A DNA stretch of 64,000 nt from CAMCXT01 sp040403315 (GCA_040403315.1 JBBAKX010000006.1:1-64000), one strand, 5' to 3'; numbered from the stretch's first letter, positions 8,350 to 17,444 are shown. A program made the numbers and translations. The notes: a model not told the origin generated them from the letters alone.

Positions 8350-9135
8350 ATGCTGAATTATTATTTATTCATTACCGTTGGATGGCTAGATTTGATTGAT
8401 ATTCTTATCGTTGCCATTCTACTTTATCAGCTTTACAATCTAGTTAGAGGAACTGCTGCAATCAATATCTTTTTTGGAATCCTTCTTTTTTATCTCCTTT
8501 GGCTACTAGTTAAAACCCTCAACATGCAATTATTAGCCACAATCTTGGGGCAGTTTATTGGGGTAGGGGCAATCGCACTTATCATTGTTTTTCAACAAGA
8601 GATTCGAAGATTCCTTCTTATGGTTGGTTCTCGAGGTTTGTTTAACCGAGAAAACTACAAAGGACTTTCTGGTTTTCGTTCATCCAAATTTAGCAGCTTG
8701 CATTACGAAGCTATTGTTGAGGCTTGTCAGCGGATGGCATTAAAAAAGTGTGGCGCCTTAATCGTCCTAAGTAGAAAATCCGACTTGAAATATTATGTCA
8801 ATACCGGCGAGCGTGTTGATGCAGAACTCACTTCAAATATGATTGAATCCATATTTTTCAAGAACAATCCACTTCACGATGGAGCGGTTATTATTGCAGA
8901 AAACCGAATCAAAGCCGCCAAATGTGTATTGCCGCTCACAGAAAATACGGTTTTTCCTTTTCAACTTGGACTCCGACATCGAGCCGCAGTTGGTATTAGT
9001 GAACAAAGTGATGCAATTTCAATTGCTGTTTCAGAACAAACTGGAGAAATTTCATTTGCCCGAAACGGAGCTCTAAAAACCAATATCAATCCCAAACAAT
9101 TAAATGAAATCCTTGCAGAGGAGTTTGGTGATTAA
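8350..9135 (+). CDS. cdaA: diadenylate cyclase CdaA (c-di-AMP synthase)
   Basis: CdaA makes cyclic di-AMP from two ATP at the inner face of the membrane. The 261-residue product has three N-terminal membrane helices (about 1-90), then the DAC domain with HDGAVII near residue 177 and RHRAAVG near residue 215, the two nucleotide-binding motifs. I use ATG 8350 rather than GTG 8344 because the GTG lies inside a promoter-like -7 box. Its usual Bacteroidota neighbour folP is upstream but separated by an insert. No YbbR-type regulator gene is adjacent. Confidence 0.95.
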   Translation: MLNYYLFITVGWLDLIDILIVAILLYQLYNLVRGTAAINIFFGILLFYLLWLLVKTLNMQLLATILGQFIGVGAIALIIVFQQEIRRFLLMVGSRGLFNRENYKGLSGFRSSKFSSLHYEAIVEACQRMALKKCGALIVLSRKSDLKYYVNTGERVDAELTSNMIESIFFKNNPLHDGAVIIAENRIKAAKCVLPLTENTVFPFQLGLRHRAAVGISEQSDAISIAVSEQTGEISFARNGALKTNINPKQLNEILAEEFGD

Positions 9136-9149
9136 TGTCTATAAAAAGA

Positions 9150-9176
9150 GAAAGCCCCACGATTAATGAGGCTTTC
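9150..9176 (-). terminator. intrinsic terminator of the DUF4476 gene
   Basis: The stem GAAAGCC (9150-9156) pairs with GGCTTTC (9170-9176) across a 13-nt loop. Read on the minus strand it is followed by CTCTTTTTAT, a T-rich tract, so it best fits termination of the leftward gene; it also sits just after the cdaA stop and may work for both. Confidence 0.65.
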
Positions 9177-9201
9177 CGGAGAGTATATAGAGAGCAATTG
9201 C

Positions 9202-9954
9202 TTAACGGGAACCATTAATAAACCGGTGAAGTTCATCTACGCTACTACTAAATGAAAATGCATTATTTACTATAAAAAAGCTGTTCGGATCTAGCACATA
9301 TGAATAAGCAAACTTTGCAAACTGTAAACGACTACTTTCAAAGCTGAATAGGCGAGCGATGTCGGTTACTTGTGCAGAAGTAATTCGGTTCGACATTACA
9401 ATTTGTTGTGCCACTTGCAGCCTGTTTTCATCAAACGATTGCGCTGAAATCTGCTGAATCATTAATGAAAATGATGATGCATCTGGAGCATAATAAACAG
9501 GATTTTGCATCACTTGTGTTTGCTGAACTGGATAGTATTGCTGCTGTATTGGCTGCTGCTGCTGAAATATAATCTGCTGTTGCGGTTGATTCACCGGAAT
9601 ATAGTTGCCAAATTGATCAACATAATATTGCTGCTGTGGTTGTTGCTGAATAAACTGATCAACATAAACAGGCATTCCTGTTATTGGATCAATATAATAT
9701 TGTGGTTGAACTTGCATCACTGGATCTGAGCATCCAAATCCTGGAACACCCCAAGTCTGAATCTGAACATTCGGATCCATCATGTAATTTACTTGGTTGG
9801 GAAAAGTTTGAAACTGTGTATTTAAATCCCAACCCGGATTTTGGAAATATGGTGAAGTAGTAGTGGTTGTGGTGGTCTGCTGTTGAATGATCACTTGCTG
9901 AGCAAATGCCGAAATCGACAATGACAGACTGCTGAGGAGGAAGAGAGCTTTCAT
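9202..9954 (-). CDS. exported glutamine-rich protein with C-terminal DUF4476
   Basis: The 250-residue protein has a signal peptide (residues 1-18, SAFAQ), a low-complexity middle (about 19-155) dominated by Gln, Tyr, Pro and Val with poly-Q runs, and a C-terminal domain (about 160-248) with the DUF4476 pattern: FDENRLQVAQQI, ITSAQVTDIARLFSFESSRLQFAKFAY and a closing hydrophobic-aromatic segment. DUF4476 is a Bacteroidota envelope family of unknown function. The gene stands alone between cdaA and the cyclophilin operon and has its own terminator. Confidence 0.85.
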   Translation of the reverse strand: MKALFLLSSLSLSISAFAQQVIIQQQTTTTTTTSPYFQNPGWDLNTQFQTFPNQVNYMMDPNVQIQTWGVPGFGCSDPVMQVQPQYYIDPITGMPVYVDQFIQQQPQQQYYVDQFGNYIPVNQPQQQIIFQQQQPIQQQYYPVQQTQVMQNPVYYAPDASSFSLMIQQISAQSFDENRLQVAQQIVMSNRITSAQVTDIARLFSFESSRLQFAKFAYSYVLDPNSFFIVNNAFSFSSSVDELHRFINGSR

Positions 9955-10029
9955 AATTACCAGTTTTCAAACAACGATACCAAAGTTCTTGCCAAAAAAA
10001 TCGGTTTATTTGTACCACTAAAATTTCTC

Positions 10030-10473
10030 ATGAAAACAGCGATCCTTCAAACAAAGTATGGCGAAATGAAGATTGAATTCTTCGAAAATGATGCGCCAGG
10101 AACAGTAGATAATTTCGTACGCCTCTCTAAAAGCGGCTTTTACGACGGACTAAAATTCCATCGGGTTATTCCTGATTTTGTAGTTCAAGGTGGATGCCCG
10201 CAAGGAACAGGAACTGGTGGACCTGGTTACAACATCAAATGCGAACTAAATGGTGATAATCAATACCACGACAAAGGTGTGCTTTCGATGGCTCACGCAG
10301 GTAAAGATACCGGTGGATCACAATTTTTCATCTGCCATAGTCGTCAAAACACACAACATCTCGATCGTCGCCATACCGTATTTGGTAAGGTTACTGAGAA
10401 TGTCGACATTGTTGATCAAATTCGTCAAGGCGATGTGATTGAAAAAATCACAATCATCGAAAACGAAGCATAA
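10030..10473 (+). CDS. peptidyl-prolyl cis-trans isomerase, cyclophilin type
   Basis: This 147-residue single-domain cyclophilin catalyses proline isomerisation. The order of signatures is complete: FHRVIPDFVVQGG, the MAHAG segment, GSQFFIC and HTVFGKV. It has no signal peptide, so it is cytoplasmic and PpiB-like. Its TAA stop is immediately followed by the TTG start of the isoaspartyl peptidase gene, which in turn abuts the M1 aminopeptidase gene, so three proteins acting on peptide bonds share a zero-gap operon. A one-mismatch -7 box (TTTATTTG, 10005-10012) lies just upstream. Confidence 0.94.
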   Translation: MKTAILQTKYGEMKIEFFENDAPGTVDNFVRLSKSGFYDGLKFHRVIPDFVVQGGCPQGTGTGGPGYNIKCELNGDNQYHDKGVLSMAHAGKDTGGSQFFICHSRQNTQHLDRRHTVFGKVTENVDIVDQIRQGDVIEKITIIENEA

Positions 10474-11403
10474 TTGAGCGGAATAGCAATTCATGGCGGT
10501 GCCGGTACTATAGACCGATCTGCTATGACTCCTCAATTGGAACAGCAGTATCTTAATGCTTTAAGTGCTGCTGTTTCCATTGGAGACAAAATTATTCAAT
10601 CGGGAGGATCTGCGTTAGATGCAGTGGAAGCGTCTGTTAAATGCTTAGAAGATTTCCCACTTTTCAATGCCGGAAAAGGTGCTGTATTTACACATGATAA
10701 AACCCACGAGTTGGATGCTTCTATCATGTGCGGAAATAGTCTAAAAGCTGGCGCTATTGCAGGTGTTTCAGGTATTGCAAATCCCGTTTCACTTGCCAAA
10801 GCTGTCATGGAAAAATCAGAACACGTCCTGCTTTGTGGCATAGGTGCAATGAAATTTGCGGAATTCCAGGGTTTTGAAATATTGCCTGAATCCTATTTCC
10901 ACACCGATTTAAGATATAACCAACTCATGCAAGTGATTCATGAGGATGGAATATTTCTCGATCATTCGGTGCACACAGATCCTCCAGATAAAAAATTTGG
11001 AACAGTTGGAGCTGTAGCCCTCGATAAACATGGAAATCTTGCTGCAGCTACATCCACAGGAGGAATGACCAATAAGCGCTGGGGCAGGGCGGGGGATAGT
11101 CCGATCATCGGAGCCGGAACTTATGCCAACAACAATACTTGCGCAATCAGTTGCACTGGACACGGAGAATTTTTTATCCGCGCTGTTGTTGCTTATGATA
11201 TTTCCTGTTTGATGGAATACGCAGGCTTGACACTTGAAGAAGCCTGTCGAAAAGTGGTGAACGATAAACTTGTAAAGTTTGGAGGAGAAGGCGGATTGAT
11301 AGCAATTGATACCAAAGGAAACATATGCCTTCCGTTCAATTCCACCGGGATGTACAGAGGATGGAAGTCGGAATCATCTGAAATTTTTACAGCGATCTAT
11401 TAA
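10474..11403 (+). CDS. isoaspartyl peptidase / L-asparaginase (Ntn-hydrolase)
   Basis: The 309-residue precursor belongs to the plant-type asparaginase family, which hydrolyses isoaspartyl dipeptides and asparagine. It begins with the family's IHGGAGTI motif, has GKGAVFT and ELDASIM, and carries the autocleavage and nucleophile site GTVGAVA with Thr177, followed by TSTGGMTNKRWGR and GAGTYANN. It should self-cleave before Thr177 into alpha and beta chains. There is no signal peptide. The only plausible start is TTG at 10474, directly after the cyclophilin stop, since the IHGGAG motif follows within five residues. Confidence 0.93.
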   Translation: MSGIAIHGGAGTIDRSAMTPQLEQQYLNALSAAVSIGDKIIQSGGSALDAVEASVKCLEDFPLFNAGKGAVFTHDKTHELDASIMCGNSLKAGAIAGVSGIANPVSLAKAVMEKSEHVLLCGIGAMKFAEFQGFEILPESYFHTDLRYNQLMQVIHEDGIFLDHSVHTDPPDKKFGTVGAVALDKHGNLAAATSTGGMTNKRWGRAGDSPIIGAGTYANNNTCAISCTGHGEFFIRAVVAYDISCLMEYAGLTLEEACRKVVNDKLVKFGGEGGLIAIDTKGNICLPFNSTGMYRGWKSESSEIFTAIY

Positions 11404-13842
11404 TTGAAATTTATACACGTGAAAACGATAATCACCAAAGTTTTAATTGGCTGTCTGTGCGCATTTTCAAGCATCTTGACTGCTCAGAAAACACCCTCAA
11501 TCAAAAGTTTACCTTTCGATTCGGTATCCGTTCCTCGAGAACGATTTGCCGATTTTCAACATCTCGACTTACAGATCAGCTTTGAAACCCAATTGGGCAA
11601 AGTGATCGGTGAGACCACACACAGTTTCCAGGTTCTTCGACAAAAGGTAGATTCGTTGTATCTCGACGGACCAGAAATTGCGATCAAATCGATCCAAATG
11701 GATGGTAAACCTCTGAAATTCAATTCGAAGCAAGATAAAATCTGGATATACTTCAATGAACCGCTTACCTGGAACAAAGACTATAAATTCCAAGTTTCTT
11801 ATGAAGCCTTTCCTCGGAAGGGCATTTATTTTATTGGTTGGAATGACCCAACAGGAAGAGCAAGAAAACAGATCTGGACACAAGGTCAAGGCACCGACAA
11901 CCGCTGCTGGATTCCGATGTTCGATTACATGAACGATAAAATTAAAACCGATATCCATGTGAAAATGGATAAATCGTTCAAGGTCTTGTCGAACGGAGCT
12001 TTGGTAAATACAAAAAATGATGGTAACGATCTGATTTGGCATTATAAAATGACCAATCAGCACGCGCCTTATTTGATTATGTTGGGCATTGGCGATTACG
12101 GAATTGAGAAGCGGAAAAGCAAATCAGGTGTTGAAATGGACTTGTATTATTATCCAGATCAACCACAAAAACTTGAGCCTACGTATAGATTTAGCCAAGA
12201 AATGTTCGACTTCTTTGAACAAGAAATTGGTGTCAATTATCCTTGGTCAAAATACAGCCAGATTCCTGTGCAAGAATTCATGTATGGCGCAATGGAAAAT
12301 ACTACTGCCACTGTGTTTGGTGATTTCTTTTACACGGATGCCCGTGGATATTTAGACCGCAAATACGTGGGAGTAAATGCACACGAATTGGCGCATCAAT
12401 GGTTTGGCGATATGGTAACTGCTATTGCTCCAACACACCATTGGTTACAAGAAAGTTTCGCCACGCATTACAACATGATGTATGAAAAGGAGGCGTTTGG
12501 TAGTGATTATTACGATCAGGCAAGACGCAATGCTCAACGATCTGCATTAAATGCATCTACCAAAGATTTGTATCCAATAGCTTCATCCGACGCAGGAAGT
12601 TCGCGATGGTATCCCAAAGGAGCTATGGTATTGCAGATGCTCAAGTATGTAGTTGGACGTGAATCCTTTAACCGTGCCGTAAAATATTATCTTGAACGTA
12701 ATCCATACGGAAACGTAGATTCTCATGATTTACTTCGGGCTCTCCACGAAACTTCTGGAGAATCGTTGGATTGGTTTTGGGAACAATGGATTTACCGAGG
12801 CGGAGAACCTTCTTATGTAGTTTCTGCTGTTTCCGATCAAATCAAAACCACATTCAATGTAGCACAATTGCAGAAAAAAGAACCATTCATAGGTCTTTTC
12901 AAAATGCCGATCTGGTTCGAAGTCTGTTTTACTGATGGAACTTCAGCTCGAAAACAGGTTTGGATCAGTGAAGAAAAATCTGTAGTAGAAATTGATCATC
13001 CTGCTGGAAAAAAGATTGCTTATACGCTCTTCGATCCAAACAATGAAATTATGAAATCGGTCGAATTCAGTAAACCGCTAGAACAGCTAAAATCGCAATT
13101 GAAGTCTTCAAAATTCATGCTCGATCGCCTTGATGCGCTTAATGCTATGATGTCTTTACCAATCGATCAAACACGTGAGTCATTCCAAGAAGCCTTTCGA
13201 AAAGATCCATCTGTTCAAGTGAAGAATATGGCTGTGATTGCCTTGCAAAGTGATAAAAACAAGTCATCTATCAAGTTACTTCACGAAGCACTGAAACATC
13301 CAAAGTACCAAGTTCGACAAAATGCCTTGGAGTCGATCGACACACTCTCGAAGGATTTCTTCGCTGATGTTGAACTTCTTCTGAAAGATTCTAGTTATTT
13401 AACTGTTGCATCGGCTTTGGAAAAACTTGCTGCTGCTAATCCCAAAAAATTGAGTGAATATCTTCAATTAACGGCCGCAGAAACGGGCGACAATGCGCGT
13501 AACATCAGATTTACTTGGTTGAAATTAGCCATCACCAATCAACCAAAACAACATATAGATGAGTTGGTGGATCTTTCGTCAGAATCTTTCGAATTCAACA
13601 CCCGTAGAGCTGCGTTTTCTTTGTTGAAGGAATTGAAGATATCCAATGAAAAAGCTGCAGATTACGCCATGAATGCAGCAAAAAATCCGAACAACCGATT
13701 AGCAAATGGTGGATTGGGCTACTTAATTTGGCTTTATAAAGATGTACCTGACTTAAAACTGAAGGTTCAGAAACTTATAGATAACCTTGGCAATTCTGAT
13801 TGGGAGAGTAAAATTAAAGAACGAATTGTGGCTGGAAAGTAA
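11404..13842 (+). CDS. M1 family aminopeptidase with C-terminal HEAT-like repeats
   Basis: This zinc aminopeptidase of the M1 (aminopeptidase N/leukotriene hydrolase) family is predicted to be exported through a signal peptide ending near residue 27. The substrate-anchoring GAMEN motif is present and the zinc site is complete: H327-E328-x-x-H331 with the third ligand E350 in the WLQESF segment. Residues about 550-812 form helical HEAT-like repeats. The annotated start is TTG at 11404, abutting the previous stop; GTG at 11419 would give a cleaner signal peptide (MKTIITKVLIG) and cannot be excluded. A hairpin followed by Ts lies about 50 bp downstream. Confidence 0.95.
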   Translation: MKFIHVKTIITKVLIGCLCAFSSILTAQKTPSIKSLPFDSVSVPRERFADFQHLDLQISFETQLGKVIGETTHSFQVLRQKVDSLYLDGPEIAIKSIQMDGKPLKFNSKQDKIWIYFNEPLTWNKDYKFQVSYEAFPRKGIYFIGWNDPTGRARKQIWTQGQGTDNRCWIPMFDYMNDKIKTDIHVKMDKSFKVLSNGALVNTKNDGNDLIWHYKMTNQHAPYLIMLGIGDYGIEKRKSKSGVEMDLYYYPDQPQKLEPTYRFSQEMFDFFEQEIGVNYPWSKYSQIPVQEFMYGAMENTTATVFGDFFYTDARGYLDRKYVGVNAHELAHQWFGDMVTAIAPTHHWLQESFATHYNMMYEKEAFGSDYYDQARRNAQRSALNASTKDLYPIASSDAGSSRWYPKGAMVLQMLKYVVGRESFNRAVKYYLERNPYGNVDSHDLLRALHETSGESLDWFWEQWIYRGGEPSYVVSAVSDQIKTTFNVAQLQKKEPFIGLFKMPIWFEVCFTDGTSARKQVWISEEKSVVEIDHPAGKKIAYTLFDPNNEIMKSVEFSKPLEQLKSQLKSSKFMLDRLDALNAMMSLPIDQTRESFQEAFRKDPSVQVKNMAVIALQSDKNKSSIKLLHEALKHPKYQVRQNALESIDTLSKDFFADVELLLKDSSYLTVASALEKLAAANPKKLSEYLQLTAAETGDNARNIRFTWLKLAITNQPKQHIDELVDLSSESFEFNTRRAAFSLLKELKISNEKAADYAMNAAKNPNNRLANGGLGYLIWLYKDVPDLKLKVQKLIDNLGNSDWESKIKERIVAGK

Positions 13843-13890
13843 ATCTGCAGTTAGATCGAATTCTAGATTCGAATATTAAATCAAAATTTG

Positions 13891-13915
13891 GGGCAGGGGA
13901 GAACTTGCCCTTTTT
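13891..13915 (+). terminator. possible intrinsic terminator after the M1 peptidase gene
   Basis: GGGCA (13891-13895) pairs with TGCCC (13906-13910), followed directly by TTTTT. The stem is short, so this is a moderate call. Confidence 0.5.
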
Positions 13916-13933
13916 CTTATCCTACCAAATAAA

Positions 13934-13962
13934 AAAGGCTGACCAGTAAATGATCAGCCTTT
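13934..13962. terminator. bidirectional terminator between M1 peptidase gene and pnp
   Basis: AAAGGCTGA (13934-13942) is the exact reverse complement of TCAGCCTTT (13954-13962), with an 11-nt loop. The stem is flanked by A-rich sequence on one side and T-rich sequence on the other, and it lies between two convergent genes. Confidence 0.8.
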
Positions 13963-13983
13963 CTATTTTATGTGGAAAACAGT

Positions 13984-16119
13984 TTAATTAACAGCTTTCT
14001 CTGGCTTAGGTAAAAGAACTTTACGGCTCAATTTAAATTTGCCTGTCTTCTTGTCAATGTCGATCAATTTTACTTCGATGATATCTCCTTCTTTAAGCAC
14101 ACCATCCATTGTTTCAATTCTTCTATGATCGATTTCAGAGATATGAAGAAGACCGTCTTTTCCTGGAAGGATTTCAACGAATGCCCCAAAAGCAACGATT
14201 GATTTCACTTTGCCATTGAAAACTTCGCCAATTTCAGGCACTGCAACAATTGATCTAATTTTAGCAACAGCTTTATCGATGCTCTCCTTATTTGAAGACG
14301 AAATTTGAACCACACCTTGATCGCCAACTTCTTCAATAACGATAACGGTTTGCGTTTCTTTCTGCATTTCTTGAATGATCTTACCACCTGGTCCGATTAC
14401 AGCACCAATGAATTCTTTAGGAATTCTTAGTTCAATAATTCGTGGAGCGTGTGGTTTGTAATCTTCTCTTGGAGCAGAAAGTGTCTTAGTCATTTCACCA
14501 AGAATGTGCAAACGACCTTCTTTAGCTTGTTTCAAAGCATTGAGCATAATTTCATAGCTCAATCCCATAACCTTGATGTCCATCTGGCAAGCAGTGATAC
14601 CATCAACAGTTCCGGTTACCTTGAAATCCATATCTCCTAAGTGATCTTCATCACCAAGAATATCAGACAATACAGCATATTTGCTACCATCGTCAGTGAT
14701 CAATCCCATGGCGATTCCTGAAACTGGCTTCTTCAATTTAACACCAGCATCCATTAGTGCAAGTGTTCCCGCACAAACTGTTGCCATTGATGAAGAACCA
14801 TTAGATTCTAAAATATCAGAAACTACACGTATGGTGTAAGGATTTTCTGGAGCCTTGGGAAGCATTGGTTTCAATGCTCTCAGTGCAAGATTTCCATGAC
14901 CAATTTCGCGACGACTTGTTCCGCGGTTTGGTCGGGCTTCTCCAGTTGAGAATGAAGGAAAATTATAATGCAACAAGAAATTGTTTGAACCTTCTAATAC
15001 AGCTCCATCAATCATTTGCTCGTCCATCCTGTTACCAAGAGTTACGGTAGTCAAAGATTGAGTTTCTCCACGGGTGAAAACGGCTGATCCATGAGCAGAT
15101 GGAAGATAATCAACTTCAGACCAAATAGCGCGAATATCACGAAGACCACGACCATCAAGGCGTTTGCTTTCGTTCAAGATCACTTGACGCATTGCTTTCT
15201 TCTCCACATCATGGAAATAAACACTGATCAAGTTGCCAGCACCTGCAATTTCTTCTTCAGAAAGAGTGGCTTTGAAATCTGCTTTGATGACTTTGAATGC
15301 TTCAGAACGTGCTTTTTTATTGGCATTTCCTGAACGAGCAACTTCTGCACATCTATCGTAGCAGAAAGAAAAAATCTGCTCTTTAAGCTCTGGATTGTGT
15401 GCTTCGTGGTTGTATGAGCGTTTTGGCGAAGAGGTAGGAACCATTGCAGCCAACTCGTTGATGGCATTGATCTGAACACGAATTGCATTATGAGCGAGTT
15501 TGATCGCTTCCAACATATCCTCTTCAGAAGCTTCTTTCATTTCACCTTCAACCATCACAATGCTTTCTTGAGAAGCAGCAACGATGATATCCAAATCGGC
15601 GTTTTCAAGAAGTTCGATAGATGGATTTACATGTAGTTGACCATCAATTCGAGCCACACGTACTTCAGAGATCGGTCCGTTGAATGGAATATCCGATACT
15701 GCTAATGCAGTTGAAGCCGCCAAACATGCCAAAGAATCAGGCAAATGTGTTTTGTCTGAAGAGATCAATTGAATGATCATTTGTGTATCAGAATGGTAAT
15801 CATCTGGAAACAATGGACGCAAAGCGCGGTCAACCAAACGGGAAGTGAGGATTTCATTTTCCGAAGGACGGGCTTCACGTTTAAAAAATCCACCAGGAAA
15901 CTTTCCAGTAGATGCATATTTTTCTTGGTATTCAACAGTTAAAGGCATGAAATCCACGCCCTCTTTGGCATCTTCGTTGCTAACAACTGCCGCCAAAAGC
16001 ATTGTTCCGCCAACGCGGATCACTGCCGAACCATGGGCCTGCTTCGCCAATTTGCCAGTCTCGAGGGTTACCTCTTGACCATCGGGCATAACGAAAGTCT
16101 TACGCACTCCAATATTCAT
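13984..16119 (-). CDS. pnp: polyribonucleotide nucleotidyltransferase (PNPase)
   Basis: PNPase degrades RNA phosphorolytically from the 3' end. The 711-residue protein has the full layout: first RNase PH domain from residue 1 (RVGGTMLLAAVV, PGGFFKREARPSE), a helical linker, the second catalytic RNase PH domain (about 310-540, with FTRGETQSL, GHGNLALRALKPMLP and the LGDEDHLGDMDFKVTG metal site), a KH domain with GAVIGPGGKIIQEMQ, and a C-terminal S1 domain (FGAFVEILPGKDGLLHISEI). It lies downstream of rpsO with a strong hairpin between, the classical rpsO-pnp arrangement. Confidence 0.98.
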   Translation of the reverse strand: MNIGVRKTFVMPDGQEVTLETGKLAKQAHGSAVIRVGGTMLLAAVVSNEDAKEGVDFMPLTVEYQEKYASTGKFPGGFFKREARPSENEILTSRLVDRALRPLFPDDYHSDTQMIIQLISSDKTHLPDSLACLAASTALAVSDIPFNGPISEVRVARIDGQLHVNPSIELLENADLDIIVAASQESIVMVEGEMKEASEEDMLEAIKLAHNAIRVQINAINELAAMVPTSSPKRSYNHEAHNPELKEQIFSFCYDRCAEVARSGNANKKARSEAFKVIKADFKATLSEEEIAGAGNLISVYFHDVEKKAMRQVILNESKRLDGRGLRDIRAIWSEVDYLPSAHGSAVFTRGETQSLTTVTLGNRMDEQMIDGAVLEGSNNFLLHYNFPSFSTGEARPNRGTSRREIGHGNLALRALKPMLPKAPENPYTIRVVSDILESNGSSSMATVCAGTLALMDAGVKLKKPVSGIAMGLITDDGSKYAVLSDILGDEDHLGDMDFKVTGTVDGITACQMDIKVMGLSYEIMLNALKQAKEGRLHILGEMTKTLSAPREDYKPHAPRIIELRIPKEFIGAVIGPGGKIIQEMQKETQTVIVIEEVGDQGVVQISSSNKESIDKAVAKIRSIVAVPEIGEVFNGKVKSIVAFGAFVEILPGKDGLLHISEIDHRRIETMDGVLKEGDIIEVKLIDIDKKTGKFKLSRKVLLPKPEKAVN

Positions 16120-16151
16120 GTGTGGGTGATATTAAGTTGTGATAAAAAAAG

Positions 16152-16180
16152 AAAAAGGCAATCGTAACAATTGCCTTTTT
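16152..16180. terminator. terminator hairpin between rpsO and pnp
   Basis: AAAAAGGCAAT (16152-16162) is the exact reverse complement of ATTGCCTTTTT (16170-16180), with a 7-nt loop. On the minus strand it is followed by a T-rich run, so it should end rpsO transcripts or attenuate read-through into pnp. Confidence 0.85.
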
Positions 16181-16196
16181 CAATAGGTTTTCAGAA

Positions 16197-16466
16197 TTAC
16201 TTTCTGATATTCAATTCTTTGATGAGCGTCCGGTATTTTGCAATATCTCGGTCTTTCAGATAATCGAGCAAGCTTCTACGCTTTCCTACTAGTTTAATTA
16301 AGGAACGCTGAGTTCCAAAATCTTTACGGTTAGCTTTTAGATGCTCAGTCATCATGTTAATGCGCTCAGTAAAGAGTGCAATCTGCGCTTCTGTGGATCC
16401 GGTGTTTGTTGCTGTACCACCGTGTTTTGCAAAAATTTCTTTTTTTGCTTCTGATGTCAATGCCAT
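16197..16466 (-). CDS. rpsO: 30S ribosomal protein S15
   Basis: This 89-residue protein is the standard length for S15, which binds the central domain of 16S rRNA. It shows the family pattern NTGSTEAQIALFTERI, HLKANRKDFGTQRSL and KRRSLLDYLK. The frame extends 14 codons upstream, but ATG 16466 (MALTSEAKKEIF) gives the conserved N-terminus. A perfect -7 box lies about 30 bp upstream. The gene is followed by pnp. Confidence 0.98.
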   Translation of the reverse strand: MALTSEAKKEIFAKHGGTATNTGSTEAQIALFTERINMMTEHLKANRKDFGTQRSLIKLVGKRRSLLDYLKDRDIAKYRTLIKELNIRK

Positions 16467-16495
16467 GTGATTGATGTCTTCTTTTAACAGGACCG

Positions 16496-16503
16496 CAAAG
16501 ATA
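16496..16503 (-). promoter_or_regulatory. -7 box of rpsO
   Basis: CAAAGATA on the plus strand reads TATCTTTG on the minus strand, an exact TAnnTTTG match, 29 bp before the rpsO ATG. It also supports the shorter S15 start, because the longer frame would begin almost at the transcription start. Confidence 0.6.
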
Positions 16504-16562
16504 GTCAAAAAAGCAGATTACAAAACTGCAATTTCGAAAAAATTAACAATCCAATGTCAATA

Positions 16563-17444
16563 TCAGTTAAATGCCCCTTTTACCTGTGGTGCGCAGTCTT
16601 GCTTCATCAGTAGGCGAACCACCTGAGCTAGCTTGTATTTTAGGTCTCTTCGTTCAACAATAAAATCAAGGAATCCATGCTCTAAAACAAATTCTGCAGT
16701 TTGAAATCCTTCAGGTAAATCTTTTCCAATTGTTTCTTTTACAACACGTGGACCAGCAAAACCGATCAACGCACCAGGTTCAGAAATATTTAAATCACCT
16801 AACATCGCATAAGATGCAGTAACACCGCCAGTTGTTGGGTCTGTTAACAATGAAATGTATGGTAATTTTGCATCTGCGAGCAACGTGAGCTTCGCTGAGG
16901 TTTTGGCCATCTGCATCAATGAAAACGCAGCTTCCATCATCCTTGCTCCACCAGATTTAGAGATAATCATCAATGGCAGCTTGTGCTTAATGCAATAGTC
17001 GATCGATCTTGAAATTTTTTCCCCTACTACAGATCCCATCGAGCCACCAATGAATTCAAAATTCATGCAGGCAACAACCATTTTAACCTCATCCACAGTG
17101 CCTACAGCGCAAGAAATTGCATCCTTGTAACCAGTTTTTGCTTGTGAAGCAACAATTCGGTCGCTATATTTCTTAGTATCTACAAAGCCTAATGGATCGT
17201 TTGGAGAAATCTTCGGAAACAACTCTGTGTATTCTTGATCATCGAACAATATCGCGAAATACTCGCGTGAATTGATACGCTCATGGTAACCACAGTTTCC
17301 ACAAACCCACATGCTATCTTCATGATCGCCAGATGAGTAAATCTTCTTGCACGATGGACATTTATACCACAATCCTTCAGGAGTTTCCTTCTTGTCGAGG
17401 GTAGAGGTTGTAATGTTCTTATCTTTTCTTTTGAACCAACTCAT
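16563..17444 (-). CDS. accD: acetyl-CoA carboxylase carboxyltransferase subunit beta
   Basis: AccD carries half of the carboxyltransferase that makes malonyl-CoA for fatty acid synthesis. The 293-residue protein starts with the four-cysteine zinc ribbon (Cys29, Cys32, Cys48, Cys51) and continues with the crotonase-like domain: GTVDEVKMVVACMNFEFIGGSMGSVVGE, SKSGGARMMEA, SLLTDPTTGGVTAS and GFAGPRVVKETIG. The partner accA is not in this window. It precedes rpsO by 96 bp but rpsO has its own promoter box. Confidence 0.98.
   Translation of the reverse strand: MSWFKRKDKNITTSTLDKKETPEGLWYKCPSCKKIYSSGDHEDSMWVCGNCGYHERINSREYFAILFDDQEYTELFPKISPNDPLGFVDTKKYSDRIVASQAKTGYKDAISCAVGTVDEVKMVVACMNFEFIGGSMGSVVGEKISRSIDYCIKHKLPLMIISKSGGARMMEAAFSLMQMAKTSAKLTLLADAKLPYISLLTDPTTGGVTASYAMLGDLNISEPGALIGFAGPRVVKETIGKDLPEGFQTAEFVLEHGFLDFIVERRDLKYKLAQVVRLLMKQDCAPQVKGAFN

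Noticed and set aside
9505..9729. 74-codon plus-strand frame opposite the DUF4476 gene
   Set aside because: It is the antisense shadow of the poly-Gln region, giving Leu-rich sequence by composition alone.
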